Positions 11,801 through 20,792 of a DNA stretch of 64,000 nucleotides are shown here, piece after piece (positions within the stretch are counted from its first letter, which is position 1; each line of letters starts with the position of its first letter). The stretch comes from Phormidesmis priestleyi BC1401 (GTDB lineage: Bacteria; Cyanobacteriota; Cyanobacteriia; Leptolyngbyales; Leptolyngbyaceae), in contig NZ_LXYR01000017.1 of the NCBI RefSeq assembly GCF_001650195.1, positions 1 through 64,000 of the forward strand, written 5' to 3'. Made by a program: the position numbers and the translations under genes. Below the pieces are notes generated by a model. That model made no database searches and was not told the DNA's origin. It was given only the letters and a program-made list of their open reading frames with translations.

Positions 11801-13635
11801 AAGATCCCGTCCGATTCAACGTCCTTAAAGATGTCGATGACAAAGGACTTTCTCCTCTGCTGCCTCACTTAAAAGGCTTGCGAAATGGCGATACCGTCAG
11901 TTCTGCGATCAAACAAGTTGCCTCTGGTCGATTTGGAGTGACCCCAGAATATTTGATGAGCGCCAAGCAGATTGAAATCAAGATTGCTCAAGGTGCCAAG
12001 CCGGGTGAAGGTGGACAGTTACCGGGTCCGAAAGTCAGCCCTTATATTGCGATGCTGCGGCGATCGAAGCCCGGAGTGACGCTGATTTCGCCACCGCCCC
12101 ATCACGACATTTACTCGATTGAAGATCTGTCACAGCTCATTTTTGATCTGCATCAAATTAACCCAGTGGCGCAAGTCTCGGTGAAATTGGTGGCAGAAGT
12201 GGGTATTGGCACGATCGCTGCCGGAGTCGCCAAAGCCAATGCTGACATCATTCAAATCTCCGGTCACGATGGTGGCACGGGGGCATCTCCTCTGAGTTCG
12301 ATCAAACATGCGGGTAGCCCGTGGGAGTTGGGCTTGACCGAGGTGCATCGTGTGCTGATGGAAAACCAACTGCGCGATCGAGTTCTGCTGCGGGTTGATG
12401 GAGGCATCAAGACGGGCTGGGACATCATCATGGCGGCACTGATGGGCGGCGAAGAATATGGATTTGGCTCGATTGCGATGATTGCCGAAGGCTGCATCAT
12501 GGCGCGAATCTGCCATACCAACAATTGTCCGGTCGGCGTAACAAGCCAAAAAGAAGAACTACGGAAACGCTTTCCGGGCACGCCTGAGCATGTGGTTAAC
12601 TTCTTCTACTTTATCGCCGAAGAAGTGCGATCGCTCTTAGCTCGTTTGGGATACCACACGCTCAACGAGATTATCGGTCGCTCAGATTTGCTGAAGGTGC
12701 GCGAATCGGTACACATCACCAAAACCAAGAGCCTGAATCTGAATTGTTTGACTCAGCTTCCTGACACTCGCCAAAATCGTGACTGGCTAAAGCATGAATC
12801 AGTTCACAGCAACGGCGTTGTGCTAGATGATGAACTGCTGAGTGATGCTGACATTCAAGCGGCGATTCAAAATCAGACTCACGCAACCAAAACAATGAAG
12901 GTGGTGAACACCGATCGAACGGTGGGTGCTCGACTGTCGGGAGCGATCGCCAAGCGCTATGGCAATACGGGTTTTGGCGGTCACATTACCCTAAACTTCA
13001 ACGGCAGTGCGGGACAGAGCTTTGGAGCGTTTAACCTTCCGGGGATGACGCTCAATCTAGAAGGTGAGGCGAACGACTATGTAGGTAAAGGGATGCACGG
13101 CGGCGACATTGCCATCAAGCCGACTGCGGAGATTACTTACGATCCCGCTGAAAATGTGATTATTGGTAACACCTGTCTCTATGGGGCAACGGGCGGCAAC
13201 TTGTTCGCTAACGGTCAAGCAGGAGAACGATTTGCCGTTCGCAATTCTCAAGCGCAAGCCGTGGTTGAAGGAGTCGGCGATCACTGCTGCGAATACATGA
13301 CAGGCGGCACGATCGTCGTTCTCGGTCGATCGGGTCGCAATGTGGGGGCAGGCATGACGGGCGGTTTGGCATACTTCTTAGATGAAGATGGCACCTTTCA
13401 GTCGAAGGTCAACCCAGAAATTGTGAAAGTCCAGCGAGTGATCACACCTGCGGGTGAGCAACAGTTAAAAGAGCTGATCGAGGCGCATCGCGATCGTACC
13501 AGCAGCCCAAAAGCAACGGTGATTTTAGAAAACTGGTCAGACTATCTACCCAAGTTTTGGCAAGTGGTGCCGCCGTCTGAGAAAGACACGCCGGAAGCCA
13601 ACCCAGAAGTTAGTAAGGTGTCTGTTTCGGTATAG
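8878..13635 (+). CDS. gltS: Ferredoxin-dependent glutamate synthase
   Basis: Transfers the amide of glutamine to 2-oxoglutarate; with glutamine synthetase it forms the GS-GOGAT cycle. The catalytic nucleophile C70 lies in ERDACGVGF, which becomes the N-terminus after propeptide removal. An internal start at 8968 would give a shorter 39-residue propeptide and may be the true start, because the ATG at 8878 lacks a ribosome-binding site. Domains in order are class II amidotransferase, central domain, FMN-binding synthase domain with the 3Fe-4S cysteines ([16 protein letters not shown]), and the C-terminal beta-helix with GATGGNL and MTGG repeats. The length and the C-terminal PPSEKD region resemble the cyanobacterial ferredoxin enzyme (glsF/gltS) more than NADH-type GltB. 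No small subunit gene is nearby, which fits this. Confidence 0.88.
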   Translation: MTDRQPMPKAGRHDPIALQSVFPRPILMLAMNEMSDSMIKASVRLDSQLPQETDAGYPGQPWLVEERDACGVGFIADQQGRESHDLIVKALSALTCLEHRGGCSADQDSGDGAGLMTAIPWEILGEWADSSGLQSLQTAQTGVGMVFLPQNSAAAATARKISEQVLAEEGLTVLGWRVVPVKPNLLGIQARENQPQIEQILVQSEQLQGEDLERRLYLARKRILRALSENSDRALAEFYVCSFSNRTIVYKGMVRSAVLGEFYEDLKNSTYKSTFAVYHRRFSTNTLPKWPLAQPMRLLGHNGEINTLLGNVNWMRAREADITHANWGDRISELTPSVNSDNSDSANLDNVMELLVRSGRSPMEALMIMVPEAYKNQPDLTDHPEIVDFYEYYSGIQEPWDGPALLVFSDGKRVGATLDRNGLRPARYTITRDGYLIVASEAGVVDVPESEILEKGRLGPGQMIAFDLETHEVLKNWEIKQRVASAHPYGEWLRQNRRDLQTQPAAEAPVMDAQALLGYQTAFGYTSEDVEMIIQEMAAQGKEPTFCMGDDIPLAVLSEKPHLLYDYFKQRFAQVTNPAIDPLREKLVMSLTMQLGERGNLLEAKPEYARMLKLESPILDEGDLDQVRNSGFEAADLSTLFEIAAGPEGLRRAVTDLCQKAIEAVRAGKKILILSDRLDATGKFSNLSTDHSYIPPLLAVGAVHHHLIRQGLRMKASIVVDTAQAWSTHHFACLIGYGASAVCPYLALETVRQWWGDSRTKSLMERGKIKAASLAAVQANFRRAVEDGLLKILSKMGISLLASYQGAQIFEAIGIGADLLNLGFYGTASRLGGLTVTELAQEVLSFHCRAFPELVGKKLENYGFVQYRPGGEYHMNSPEMAKHLHKAVATKSFDHYELYQKHLQGRPLTALRDLLDFKSDRPSIPLEEVEAVTEIVKRFCTGGMSLGALSREAHEVLAIAMNRIGGKSNSGEGGEDPVRFNVLKDVDDKGLSPLLPHLKGLRNGDTVSSAIKQVASGRFGVTPEYLMSAKQIEIKIAQGAKPGEGGQLPGPKVSPYIAMLRRSKPGVTLISPPPHHDIYSIEDLSQLIFDLHQINPVAQVSVKLVAEVGIGTIAAGVAKANADIIQISGHDGGTGASPLSSIKHAGSPWELGLTEVHRVLMENQLRDRVLLRVDGGIKTGWDIIMAALMGGEEYGFGSIAMIAEGCIMARICHTNNCPVGVTSQKEELRKRFPGTPEHVVNFFYFIAEEVRSLLARLGYHTLNEIIGRSDLLKVRESVHITKTKSLNLNCLTQLPDTRQNRDWLKHESVHSNGVVLDDELLSDADIQAAIQNQTHATKTMKVVNTDRTVGARLSGAIAKRYGNTGFGGHITLNFNGSAGQSFGAFNLPGMTLNLEGEANDYVGKGMHGGDIAIKPTAEITYDPAENVIIGNTCLYGATGGNLFANGQAGERFAVRNSQAQAVVEGVGDHCCEYMTGGTIVVLGRSGRNVGAGMTGGLAYFLDEDGTFQSKVNPEIVKVQRVITPAGEQQLKELIEAHRDRTSSPKATVILENWSDYLPKFWQVVPPSEKDTPEANPEVSKVSVSV

Positions 13636-13637
13636 CT

Positions 13638-13773
13638 GTAGAGACGTTTGGGTGGAACGTCTCGCCGATTGATTTTGCCATGACTCGTGATCTCTCGCTT
13701 ACGTTGATTTATGGAGGCGACAGATTACGCGTTTGCCCGATGGCGTGGAGGCGTTCCACCGATACGTCTCTAC
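13638..13773. repeat. MITE-like element with 26-bp terminal inverted repeats
   Basis: The left arm 13638-13663 (GTAGAGACGTTTGGGTGGAA then CGTCTC) is itself a hairpin: GAGACGTT, 7-nt loop, AACGTCTC. The right arm 13748-13773 is an imperfect inverted copy (GAGGCGTTCCACCGATACGT then CTCTAC). Together they bound a 136-bp unit just after the gltS stop codon. A related single hairpin is at 20743-20765. Either arm could also act as a transcription terminator between the convergent genes. Confidence 0.65.
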
Positions 13774-13799
13774 GGGATTTTGCAATGATTGATGGGTCG

Positions 13800-15503
13800 C
13801 TAACTTTTGGAAACTGACTCCTTTAATTGCCAAGATTTGTCTGGAGACAGGTTCAGTACCCGCGCGTGATAGTTGGCTAAGGACGATTGATGTCCCACAC
13901 TCAAAAACGTGGTGTCGAGCGTCTGCAACTGCTGATACAGCCGTTCTTCATTATCAGCATCGAGGGCGCTAGTGGCTTCGTCCAAAATGGCGTAGCTCGG
14001 TTTGTTGAGAAAAAGCCGCGCAAAGGTGAGTCGCTGTTGTTCGCCCAAGGACAAAAGATCTGCCCAATCGTGCTGAGTGTCAAACCCGCCAAATCGTTTC
14101 GCCAGATCTGCCAAGTTCACCCATTCCAGAATGGTTTCTAGCTGATGGTCTTCCACCTCGATCGACCGATTAGGATACACCATTTGTTCGCGCAGCGTCC
14201 CCGCCACCATATAAGGGCGCTGAGGCAAAAAGAGAATCTGATCTGATGCCGGACGCACGATTGTCCCCTCGCCAGCAGTCCACAATCCCGCGATCGCTCT
14301 CAGCAGCGAACTTTTCCCGCAGCCACTCGCTCCCATGACTAGAAGCCCTTGCCCGATTGGGACTTCTACCGATAAATCCTGGATCAAGATGCGCTGATGG
14401 TTGGGCGTTTCCAACGTCAGATGCTCGATCGCCAAGCGGTCAGCTTCTACCGTTTGGATGGTTGAGTCAACCGAGTCGGATTCTGGCGTGACTTCGGTTC
14501 GCTCTAAAAATTCAGCAAACGTGGAGAGTCGATCGATTCCGGCTCCAAAGGTGGTCAATGCTTGAAAGCGGGCAACCACAACATTGAGTGAGAAAAACAC
14601 CCGCACAAAGGCTCCCTGAGCTTCGGTCACTTTGCCGATCTCCATTTCTCCTGCAAAAATGGCAGGAGCCACAACGAGCGCAGGCAAAATAAACGGAATG
14701 AATTCGTAGGCATTTGTCAAAACGTTTAAGTTCAATTCCCAGACGAGCAGCCGTTTAACGTTCTCAAAGACTTCTAAAAATCGGTATTTGACCTGATTTG
14801 ATTCTTGGTCTTCGCCCCGATAGAACGCGATCGCTTCTGCGTTTTCTCGGATTCGCACCAGACTAAATCGAAAGTCGGCTTCTTTTTTAAGCTGTTCAAA
14901 GTTGAGCCGCACCAGCGGTTTACCAAACACCAGCGTGGTGACTAGAGTACCGACGAGCGCGTAGAGCACCAAAAAAATCACGAGCGGTTTAGAAATGCCC
15001 CACAGCACTCCGCTAAACGCAATCACCGAGAGAATCGACTCTACCAACACCAGCAAAAACGTCAGCGACTCTTGCGTAAAGCTGCGAACATCTTCTGCAA
15101 TTCGCTGGTCGGGGTTGTCAATGTCGAGATCAGACGCATTGAGGTAATAATAGGCGCGATGGTCAAAATATTGGTCAACAAAGCGAGTCGTTAGCCAGCG
15201 TCGCCACTGCAAACTGAGACGATCGCGCAAATATCGATAGCCCGCTAGCAGAGGCGCATAAATCACTAATACTGCGACGAAAATAATCACCGTTTGCCAA
15301 AATCGCGGCTCATCTTTTGCAGAAAGCGCTGAAATCAACACGCCTCGCTTATTGTTGAGCACCACACTCAACCCCGTGTAGGCAAGCAAAAACAGCACCA
15401 CTCCCAGCAGTAGCCCTCTCGCTTGCCACTTTTCTTCACTGACCCAATACGATTTGGCGATCGTCCAAAATTGCCGAAGTACGTTCAAATTCAATCGATC
15501 CAT
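13800..15503 (-). CDS. ABC-D type ABC transporter, fused membrane and ATPase domains (SbmA/YddA/PMP70-like)
   Basis: A 567-residue half-transporter with the membrane domain first and the nucleotide-binding domain second. The N-terminal third has transmembrane segments around residues 25-50, 70-95 and 145-190, and the SRXLQWRRWLTTRF-like and YYLNASDLDIDNPDQRI patterns typical of the SbmA/BacA/ABCD group. The ATPase domain has Walker A GASGCGKSS, signature SLGEQQRL and Walker B YAILDEATS, so it looks active. Family members move peptides, vitamin B12 or very-long-chain acyl-CoA; the substrate here is not predictable. It follows the APC-type permease by 12 bp on the minus strand and is probably co-transcribed with it. 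Confidence 0.85.
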   Translation of the reverse strand: MDRLNLNVLRQFWTIAKSYWVSEEKWQARGLLLGVVLFLLAYTGLSVVLNNKRGVLISALSAKDEPRFWQTVIIFVAVLVIYAPLLAGYRYLRDRLSLQWRRWLTTRFVDQYFDHRAYYYLNASDLDIDNPDQRIAEDVRSFTQESLTFLLVLVESILSVIAFSGVLWGISKPLVIFLVLYALVGTLVTTLVFGKPLVRLNFEQLKKEADFRFSLVRIRENAEAIAFYRGEDQESNQVKYRFLEVFENVKRLLVWELNLNVLTNAYEFIPFILPALVVAPAIFAGEMEIGKVTEAQGAFVRVFFSLNVVVARFQALTTFGAGIDRLSTFAEFLERTEVTPESDSVDSTIQTVEADRLAIEHLTLETPNHQRILIQDLSVEVPIGQGLLVMGASGCGKSSLLRAIAGLWTAGEGTIVRPASDQILFLPQRPYMVAGTLREQMVYPNRSIEVEDHQLETILEWVNLADLAKRFGGFDTQHDWADLLSLGEQQRLTFARLFLNKPSYAILDEATSALDADNEERLYQQLQTLDTTFLSVGHQSSLANYHARVLNLSPDKSWQLKESVSKS

Positions 15504-15515
15504 AAAGCAATCCTG

Positions 15516-17444
15516 TTAACCGCCTACATGAATTGTAGGGCGACGATCGGGGTTCTTTTCAGCCAGCCGCAAGACTTCGCGCGTCACTAATGGGATGTCA
15601 CCCTCGCCAAACAGAATGAACCGCAGCAAATATTGAATCGGATTACCCTCCGCCCAGCCAAAATAGATGTGCGGCAATTGACCTGTCTGATCTCGAAGGT
15701 CTAGCAAAATTGCCGCGATCGCGTTCGGAACTGCCGCACTCTTGGTTCGTAAAATTCGATAGCCATCAACCTCAACCCCACAAACTCGCAGGGTGCCACC
15801 AAAGTCAGACGCGTCAGACACCTGCACTTCTAAAAACAAAATTGGGTCTGTCGGTGGAATGTGGTTATCTTCACGCACCTCCTTCTCTTTTAGAAAATAT
15901 TCTCGTTCGTCGCCTGTATTTAATCGATTGGCAATCAGTCGAATAGTATGACAACTCTCTTCGTCAATAAAGCGCCGCGCTGTGTCATCTAACTCGATTT
16001 GGTCAACCCGCAACTCGGTCGATCGCCAGACTCTCGAAACCAGCGACGTAAGCACGATCGCGCTGATGAAAAACGCGGCAATCCGAATCCCTTCAGGTCG
16101 CTCGATAATATTCACAACCGTTGTGTAGATAAAGACGAGCGTAATCGCGCCAAACATCACGACTCCGCGCCGCGATCGCCGATGTCGCGCCGACAATGTG
16201 ACCGCAAACGACGCGGAACTGATCAACACTAAAACGCCCGTTGCATACGCGCCTCCTTGAGCCTCAACATTGGCACGAAACAGAATCGTAATCACAAACG
16301 CAATGGCGGTGTAAACCAATACCAACGGTCGCGTTGCCCGTGCCCAATTAGGAGCCATGCCATAGCGCGGCAAATAGCGCGGCACAATGTTGAGCAATCC
16401 AGCCATCGCCGATGCCCCCGCAAACCACAAAATCGCGATCGTGCTCAGGTCATAAACGGTGCCAAACCCATCCCCCAAATAGAGATGAGCAAGATAAGCA
16501 AGCGCCCGTCCACTCGCTTTTCCCCCCGTTTGAAACTCTGCTGTCGGAATTAGCAACGTGGTGACGAGGCTGGTAGTGAGCAGGAAAAAGCTCATGATGA
16601 GGGCAGCGATCGTCAGCAGTTTGTGCGTATTTTGAATGCGTCCTCTAGGGCGTTCTTCGGTGTCGCTTGGGTGCCCTTTGACGAGCGGCATCACCACCAC
16701 TCCTGTCTCAAAGCCGGACAAGCCCAGCGCCAGCCTCGGAAACAGCAGCATCGACACCCCAACCATTGCGAGAGGATTTTGATGTTCAGTAAAGAGAGCC
16801 GTCTGCCAACTAGTCAGCACCGAAGGCTGTTGCGAAATTTGATAAAACCCTACACCCACAACGACGAAATTTAGTAGTAGATAAATGCTGACTAGCACAA
16901 CAGCCAGCCCGATCGCTTCTCGAAATCCTCTCAGAAAGACGGCTCCCAGCAAAGCCACCAGCAGCAGGGTCATCGCGATCTCTTGACCGTCGAGGAAAGC
17001 AGGTGTGAGCGGGTTTTCGACAATGTGAGCGGTGGCATCGGCTGCCGATAGCGTCATCGTGATAATAAAGTCAGTTGCCACAAACCCCAGCAGACAAAGG
17101 ACAAATAGTTTGCCTTGCCACCACGGCAGGAGATGTTCAAGCATTGCGATCGAGCCTTCCCCGTGCGGACTTTTCTCGGCGACTCGGCGATAGATCGGCA
17201 ATGCGCCAAACAGCGTCAGCAACACCAAGATTAACGTGGCGATCGGAGACAGTGATCCAGCGGCGAGGGCGGCGATCCCCGGTTGATAGCCCAGAGTTGA
17301 GAAATAATCGACTCCAGTCAAACACATCACCTGCCACCAGGAATGCTGGGTGTGTCGTCCTCCTTTTTCAGCGCGATCGTCTTTTAATAACCAATGAGCG
17401 ATGCGTCTGCGATGCTGTTTAGTCGAATGAATGGGTCTAGCCAT
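15516..17444 (-). CDS. APC-superfamily permease (amino-acid/K+ uptake-like)
   Basis: Multi-pass membrane protein of 642 residues, starting at the ATG at 17444. About 12 hydrophobic segments fill residues 50-460, beginning with a [21 protein letters not shown] segment that resembles the first helix of KUP/APC transporters. The C-terminal 170 residues are soluble and contain no domain I recognise with certainty. The cytoplasmic tail ends in [11 protein letters not shown]-like sequence. Such proteins import amino acids or potassium, and the substrate cannot be read from sequence. It is the first gene of a probable two-gene minus-strand unit with the ABC-D transporter. Confidence 0.75.
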   Translation of the reverse strand: MARPIHSTKQHRRRIAHWLLKDDRAEKGGRHTQHSWWQVMCLTGVDYFSTLGYQPGIAALAAGSLSPIATLILVLLTLFGALPIYRRVAEKSPHGEGSIAMLEHLLPWWQGKLFVLCLLGFVATDFIITMTLSAADATAHIVENPLTPAFLDGQEIAMTLLLVALLGAVFLRGFREAIGLAVVLVSIYLLLNFVVVGVGFYQISQQPSVLTSWQTALFTEHQNPLAMVGVSMLLFPRLALGLSGFETGVVVMPLVKGHPSDTEERPRGRIQNTHKLLTIAALIMSFFLLTTSLVTTLLIPTAEFQTGGKASGRALAYLAHLYLGDGFGTVYDLSTIAILWFAGASAMAGLLNIVPRYLPRYGMAPNWARATRPLVLVYTAIAFVITILFRANVEAQGGAYATGVLVLISSASFAVTLSARHRRSRRGVVMFGAITLVFIYTTVVNIIERPEGIRIAAFFISAIVLTSLVSRVWRSTELRVDQIELDDTARRFIDEESCHTIRLIANRLNTGDEREYFLKEKEVREDNHIPPTDPILFLEVQVSDASDFGGTLRVCGVEVDGYRILRTKSAAVPNAIAAILLDLRDQTGQLPHIYFGWAEGNPIQYLLRFILFGEGDIPLVTREVLRLAEKNPDRRPTIHVGG

Positions 17445-17519
17445 CAACGCGGCTCCTGTAGGATTGCTATTACTGGTTTAGAAGACAATTGTGTAATCAA
17501 ATCTTTTAGTTAATAAACA

Positions 17520-17531
17520 AATAAATTTATT
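17520..17531. promoter_or_regulatory. AT-rich palindrome upstream of the sulfate-uptake genes
   Basis: AATAAATTTATT is a perfect 12-bp palindrome 40 bp ahead of a strong ribosome-binding site and about 190 bp ahead of sbpA. It lies in an AT-rich promoter-like stretch shared with the divergent permease gene. It could be an operator, for example for a LysR-type sulfur regulator, but no known consensus is matched. Confidence 0.3.
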
Positions 17532-17570
17532 AAGGGCGATCGCGCAACTTCTCTAGGAGGATTGTTACGA

Positions 17571-17657
17571 ATGGATGCTTGGCAAACCCCACATTCCCTA
17601 TCGAAGATTAGTAATTTCTTCTTGCCTTTTGAACAGTCACTCGCTACGATCTATTAG
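17571..17657 (+). CDS. Possible 28-residue leader peptide upstream of sbpA
   Basis: A short ORF begins ATG at 17571, with a near-perfect ribosome-binding site AGGAGG at 17555-17560, and ends TAG at 17657. The product starts MDAWQTPHSLSK and ends FEQSLATIY. It has no cysteine and no methionine after the first residue, so a simple Cys/Met attenuation peptide is not suggested. It sits 53 bp before sbpA in the same direction. The ribosome-binding site is better than that of most genes here, which is the only evidence for translation. Confidence 0.35.
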   Translation: MDAWQTPHSLSKISNFFLPFEQSLATIY

Positions 17658-17710
17658 ACAGCAAGTACGATATTCCTACCAACTAACGGTAGATTGCGGG
17701 AGAGAGAGTT

Positions 17711-18853
17711 ATGAGGCTACGGCAGCACGCTATCAGTTGGTGGAATCTGAATCAGCAACGTTTGAATCGCCCCTATTCTAAGTCAGTGCAGGGGTTTGTG
17801 TCGCTCTTTATTGTAGGCGTGACGTTGAGCGTCGCGATCGCCGCCTGCTCAAACGGTGCTGGAAATAACTCGACGACAGCCACTCCTGGCGGAAGTCCGG
17901 TTGCTCAAAACCAAAAAGATATCGAATTGACGCTTGTTGGCTACGCGATTCCCAAGGCTGCCCATGATGCCATTATTCCTAAATTTGTCGAGCAGTGGAA
18001 AAAAGATCACGGCGGTCAGACTGTTACCTTTCAGCAAAGCTATGGTGGGTCGGGCACTCAAACCCGCGCCATCATCGACGGCTTAGAGGCGGATGTCGCT
18101 CACTTGGCGCTAGCAGGGGACACCAACAAATTGGTCAAAGCTGGGCTGGTGAATGCTGACTGGGATACTAAAGTTCCGAACAACGGCATCGTCGCTAAGA
18201 CGGTTGCGGCGATCACCACGCGTGAGGGCAATCCTAAAAACATCAAGAGTTTTAACGATCTCGCCAGAGATGATGTCAAGTGGGTGACAGCAAATCCCAA
18301 AACCTCTGGGGTAGCTCGATGGAACTTTTTGGCGTTGTGGAATGCGTCGCTCAAATCGGGCGCAAATGAAGCAAAAGCCACAGAGTTTGCCACGAAAGCC
18401 TTTAAGAATGTAGCAGTGCTGACCAAAGACGCTCGTGAAGCGACCGATGCCTTTTCTAAGCAAGGTCAAGGCGATGCGTTGATTAACTACGAGAACGAGA
18501 TTATTTTGGCGAAGAGTAGGGGTGAAAAACTCGAGTACACGGTTCCCGATGTGAATATCTCGATCGACACCCCGGTCTCGATCGTCGATAAGAATGTAGA
18601 TAAGCATGGCACACGAGAAGTCGCTGAGGCGTTTGTGAAGTTCTTATTTACCCCAGAAGCACAGCAAGAGTTTGTCAAGCTAGGATATCGCCCCATTAAT
18701 GCTGCTGCCGCGCAGAAAGAAAACACAGATAAATTCCCGGCAGTGAAGACCTTGGCAACCATTAAAGACTACGGTGGCTGGAACGACTTCCAGAAGAAGT
18801 TTTTTGATGATGGCGGAGTGTTTGACACGATCGAGTCCTCCGTCAACAAATAG
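17711..18853 (+). CDS. sbpA: Sulfate ABC transporter substrate-binding protein
   Basis: Periplasmic sulfate/thiosulfate-binding protein of 380 residues. A hydrophobic export segment at about residues 27-45 ends in the lipobox-like SVAIAAC, so the mature protein is probably a lipoprotein. Family marks include LVGYAIPKAAHDAIIPKF, QSYGGSGTQTRAI, ADVAHLALAGD, the NPKTSGVARWNFLALW segment and ALINYENEIILAK. The ribosome-binding region GGGAGAGAG precedes the ATG. It is followed by cysT and cysW, so the three form a sulfate uptake unit. A hairpin in the sbpA-cysT gap may lower expression of the membrane genes relative to the binding protein. Confidence 0.93.
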   Translation: MRLRQHAISWWNLNQQRLNRPYSKSVQGFVSLFIVGVTLSVAIAACSNGAGNNSTTATPGGSPVAQNQKDIELTLVGYAIPKAAHDAIIPKFVEQWKKDHGGQTVTFQQSYGGSGTQTRAIIDGLEADVAHLALAGDTNKLVKAGLVNADWDTKVPNNGIVAKTVAAITTREGNPKNIKSFNDLARDDVKWVTANPKTSGVARWNFLALWNASLKSGANEAKATEFATKAFKNVAVLTKDAREATDAFSKQGQGDALINYENEIILAKSRGEKLEYTVPDVNISIDTPVSIVDKNVDKHGTREVAEAFVKFLFTPEAQQEFVKLGYRPINAAAAQKENTDKFPAVKTLATIKDYGGWNDFQKKFFDDGGVFDTIESSVNK

Positions 18854-18907
18854 TGCTCCACTTTTTACCTAGCGTGTGAGTCCGATCGCCGATTCTACCG
18901 CTCTATG

Positions 18908-18941
18908 ATTCTAGGGATGTTACAAAAAGCGCCCCTAGAAT
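18908..18941 (+). terminator. Intercistronic hairpin between sbpA and cysT
   Basis: ATTCTAGGG (18908-18916) pairs perfectly with CCCTAGAAT (18933-18941) around a 16-nt loop. There is no long T-tract, so it may be a partial terminator or a 3'-end stabiliser that leaves sbpA mRNA in excess over cysT/cysW. This is inference from position. Confidence 0.4.
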
Positions 18942-18976
18942 TCTATTAACATAGACTGCTCACTCTAACTATTACG

Positions 18977-19840
18977 ATGGTCTCTTCTCCCCAAGTTGAT
19001 GAATTTCAGAAGCCACCCGCCCGGAAATCGCTTCTGACTAGACTGGCTCAAATTCCCTGGACGTGGCGAATCACGATCGGCTACCTGAGCGTCATGCTAT
19101 TTTTGCCGCTTGCCGCGATGTTTCTCAAAGCAAGCACCGAAAGCCCTGCTAATTTTTGGCGCATTGCCACGAGTCCGATCGCTCTGTCAGCGTATGATGT
19201 GACGTTTACGACTGCCCTTGCGGCGGCTTTGTTTAACGGTGTATTTGGCACGCTGATCGCCTGGGTTCTGGTGCGCTATGACTTTCCATTAAAGCGGCTG
19301 TTTGATGCCTCGGTCGATTTGCCGTTTGCCCTGCCAACGTCGGTCGCTGGATTAACGCTGGCGACTATCTACAGCAATAATGGCTGGATCGGCTCGTTAG
19401 TGGCACCGTTTGGAATTAAAATTGCCTTCACTCGGCTGGGGGTTTTTGTCGCGATGACGTTTATCTCGCTGCCGTTTGTGGTGCGAACGGTGCAGCCTGT
19501 CTTGATCGAGATGGACAAAGATATTGAGGAAGCTGCTTGGTCTCTGGGTGCCTCAGAATTTCAAACGTTTCGGCGCGTTGTGTTGCCGCCACTGTTTCCA
19601 TCAATTCTCACAGGTGTTGCGTTGGGGTTCTCTCGTGCAGTCGGAGAGTATGGCTCGACGGTGATTATTGCGTCTAATACACCGTTTAAGGATCTGATCG
19701 CGCCTGTGTTAATTTTTCAGCGATTGGAGCAATATGACTATTCAGGAGCCACCGTGATCGGAGTGGTGTTGCTGCTGATCTCACTGGTGATGCTGCTAGG
19801 AATTAATCTTTTACAAGCTTGGGGCAAACGATATGGCTGA
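18977..19840 (+). CDS. cysT: Sulfate ABC transporter permease CysT
   Basis: Inner-membrane subunit of the sulfate/thiosulfate importer, 287 residues. It has about six transmembrane helices, and the binding-protein-dependent transport EAA loop is visible as EEAAWSLGASEFQTFRRVVLP near residue 190, followed by GxALGFSRAVGEYGSTVIIA. That last motif separates sulfate/molybdate permeases from others. Its last 8 bp overlap the start of cysW, showing translational coupling. Confidence 0.93.
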   Translation: MVSSPQVDEFQKPPARKSLLTRLAQIPWTWRITIGYLSVMLFLPLAAMFLKASTESPANFWRIATSPIALSAYDVTFTTALAAALFNGVFGTLIAWVLVRYDFPLKRLFDASVDLPFALPTSVAGLTLATIYSNNGWIGSLVAPFGIKIAFTRLGVFVAMTFISLPFVVRTVQPVLIEMDKDIEEAAWSLGASEFQTFRRVVLPPLFPSILTGVALGFSRAVGEYGSTVIIASNTPFKDLIAPVLIFQRLEQYDYSGATVIGVVLLLISLVMLLGINLLQAWGKRYG

Positions 19841-20708
19841 TCTGGGTCCATCTTTCAATGCGTCTGTCCCCAAAACGGGGGCGACTGCTTCCACCAAGCC
19901 GCGAAGTTGGGTGCCTGCGATTTTGATTGCGATCGCCGTCCTCTACCTCTCACTCGTCCTCTACATCCCGGCTGCCAATGTGTTTGTACAGGCATTTAGC
20001 AAAGGCGTGGGTCCGTTCTTTAAGACACTGACGCGACCTGACTTTCTGTTTGCAGCCCGTCTGACGCTGCTGATGGCAGTGATTGCGGTGCCGTTGAATG
20101 TTGTGTTTGGGCTGTGTGCAGCATGGGCGATCGCGCGTCGTCGGTTTCCGGGTCGAGCGTTTGTTTTAAGCATTATTGATTTACCGTTCTCGATTTCGCC
20201 TGTCGTCGCTGGCTTGATGATTGTTCTGCTCTATGGGCGGCGCGGCTGGTTTGGCGGCATTCTCGAAGCGGGCAACATCAATATTGTGTTTGCGATTCCG
20301 GGCATGGTTTTGGCGACGGTGTTTGTGAGTATGCCGTTTGTTGCCCGTGAGGTGATTCCCGTCTTAGAAGAGGTCGGAGCTGACCAAGAAGAGGCAGCAA
20401 AGACATTGGGGGCGAATGAGTGGCAGACGTTTTGGCGCGTCACCCTACCGAGCATTCGCTGGGGTCTGCTGTATGGTGTGATTCTCACCAACGCTAGAGC
20501 AATGGGCGAGTTTGGTGCGGTTTCAGTGGTGTCTGGCAACATTGCGGGAAAGACTCAAAGCCTACCGCTATTTGTTGAAGAAACGTATAAGCAGTATGAG
20601 ACAGAGGCGGCTTATTCGGCGGCAGTATTGTTGGCGTTTTTGGCGGTTGTGACTCTGGTATTGAAGGAAATTTTAGAGCGCAAAACTCGGATTAAAGATT
20701 CCAAATAA
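19833..20708 (+). CDS. cysW: Sulfate ABC transporter permease CysW
   Basis: Second membrane subunit of the sulfate importer, 291 residues with about six transmembrane helices. The EAA loop is DQEEAAKTLGANEWQTFWRVTLP at about residue 185, followed by ARAMGEFGAVSVVSGNIAGK. It overlaps cysT by 8 bp. No cysA ATPase gene follows; the next gene is a convergent von Willebrand A protein. The ATPase must therefore be encoded elsewhere or shared with another importer. Confidence 0.93.
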   Translation: MADLGPSFNASVPKTGATASTKPRSWVPAILIAIAVLYLSLVLYIPAANVFVQAFSKGVGPFFKTLTRPDFLFAARLTLLMAVIAVPLNVVFGLCAAWAIARRRFPGRAFVLSIIDLPFSISPVVAGLMIVLLYGRRGWFGGILEAGNINIVFAIPGMVLATVFVSMPFVAREVIPVLEEVGADQEEAAKTLGANEWQTFWRVTLPSIRWGLLYGVILTNARAMGEFGAVSVVSGNIAGKTQSLPLFVEETYKQYETEAAYSAAVLLAFLAVVTLVLKEILERKTRIKDSK

Positions 20709-20742
20709 AAGGGGTTGACTGACAGATTCACCCAATGCTATG

Positions 20743-20765
20743 GAGACGTTCTGGTAGAACGTCTC
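20743..20765. repeat. Dispersed hairpin repeat after cysW
   Basis: GAGACGTT (20743-20750), 7-nt loop, AACGTCTC (20758-20765). Stem and loop length are the same as in the left arm of the element at 13638-13773. It lies between the convergent cysW and von Willebrand A genes and may act as a bidirectional terminator. Confidence 0.65.
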
Positions 20766-20792
20766 ACCAATACCGCCATAACCCAGGATGTG

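Noticed and set aside
17575-17781. 68-codon plus-strand ORF overlapping the start of sbpA
   Set aside because: Overlaps a well-supported gene in another frame; the short ORF at 17571 with a strong ribosome-binding site explains the region better.
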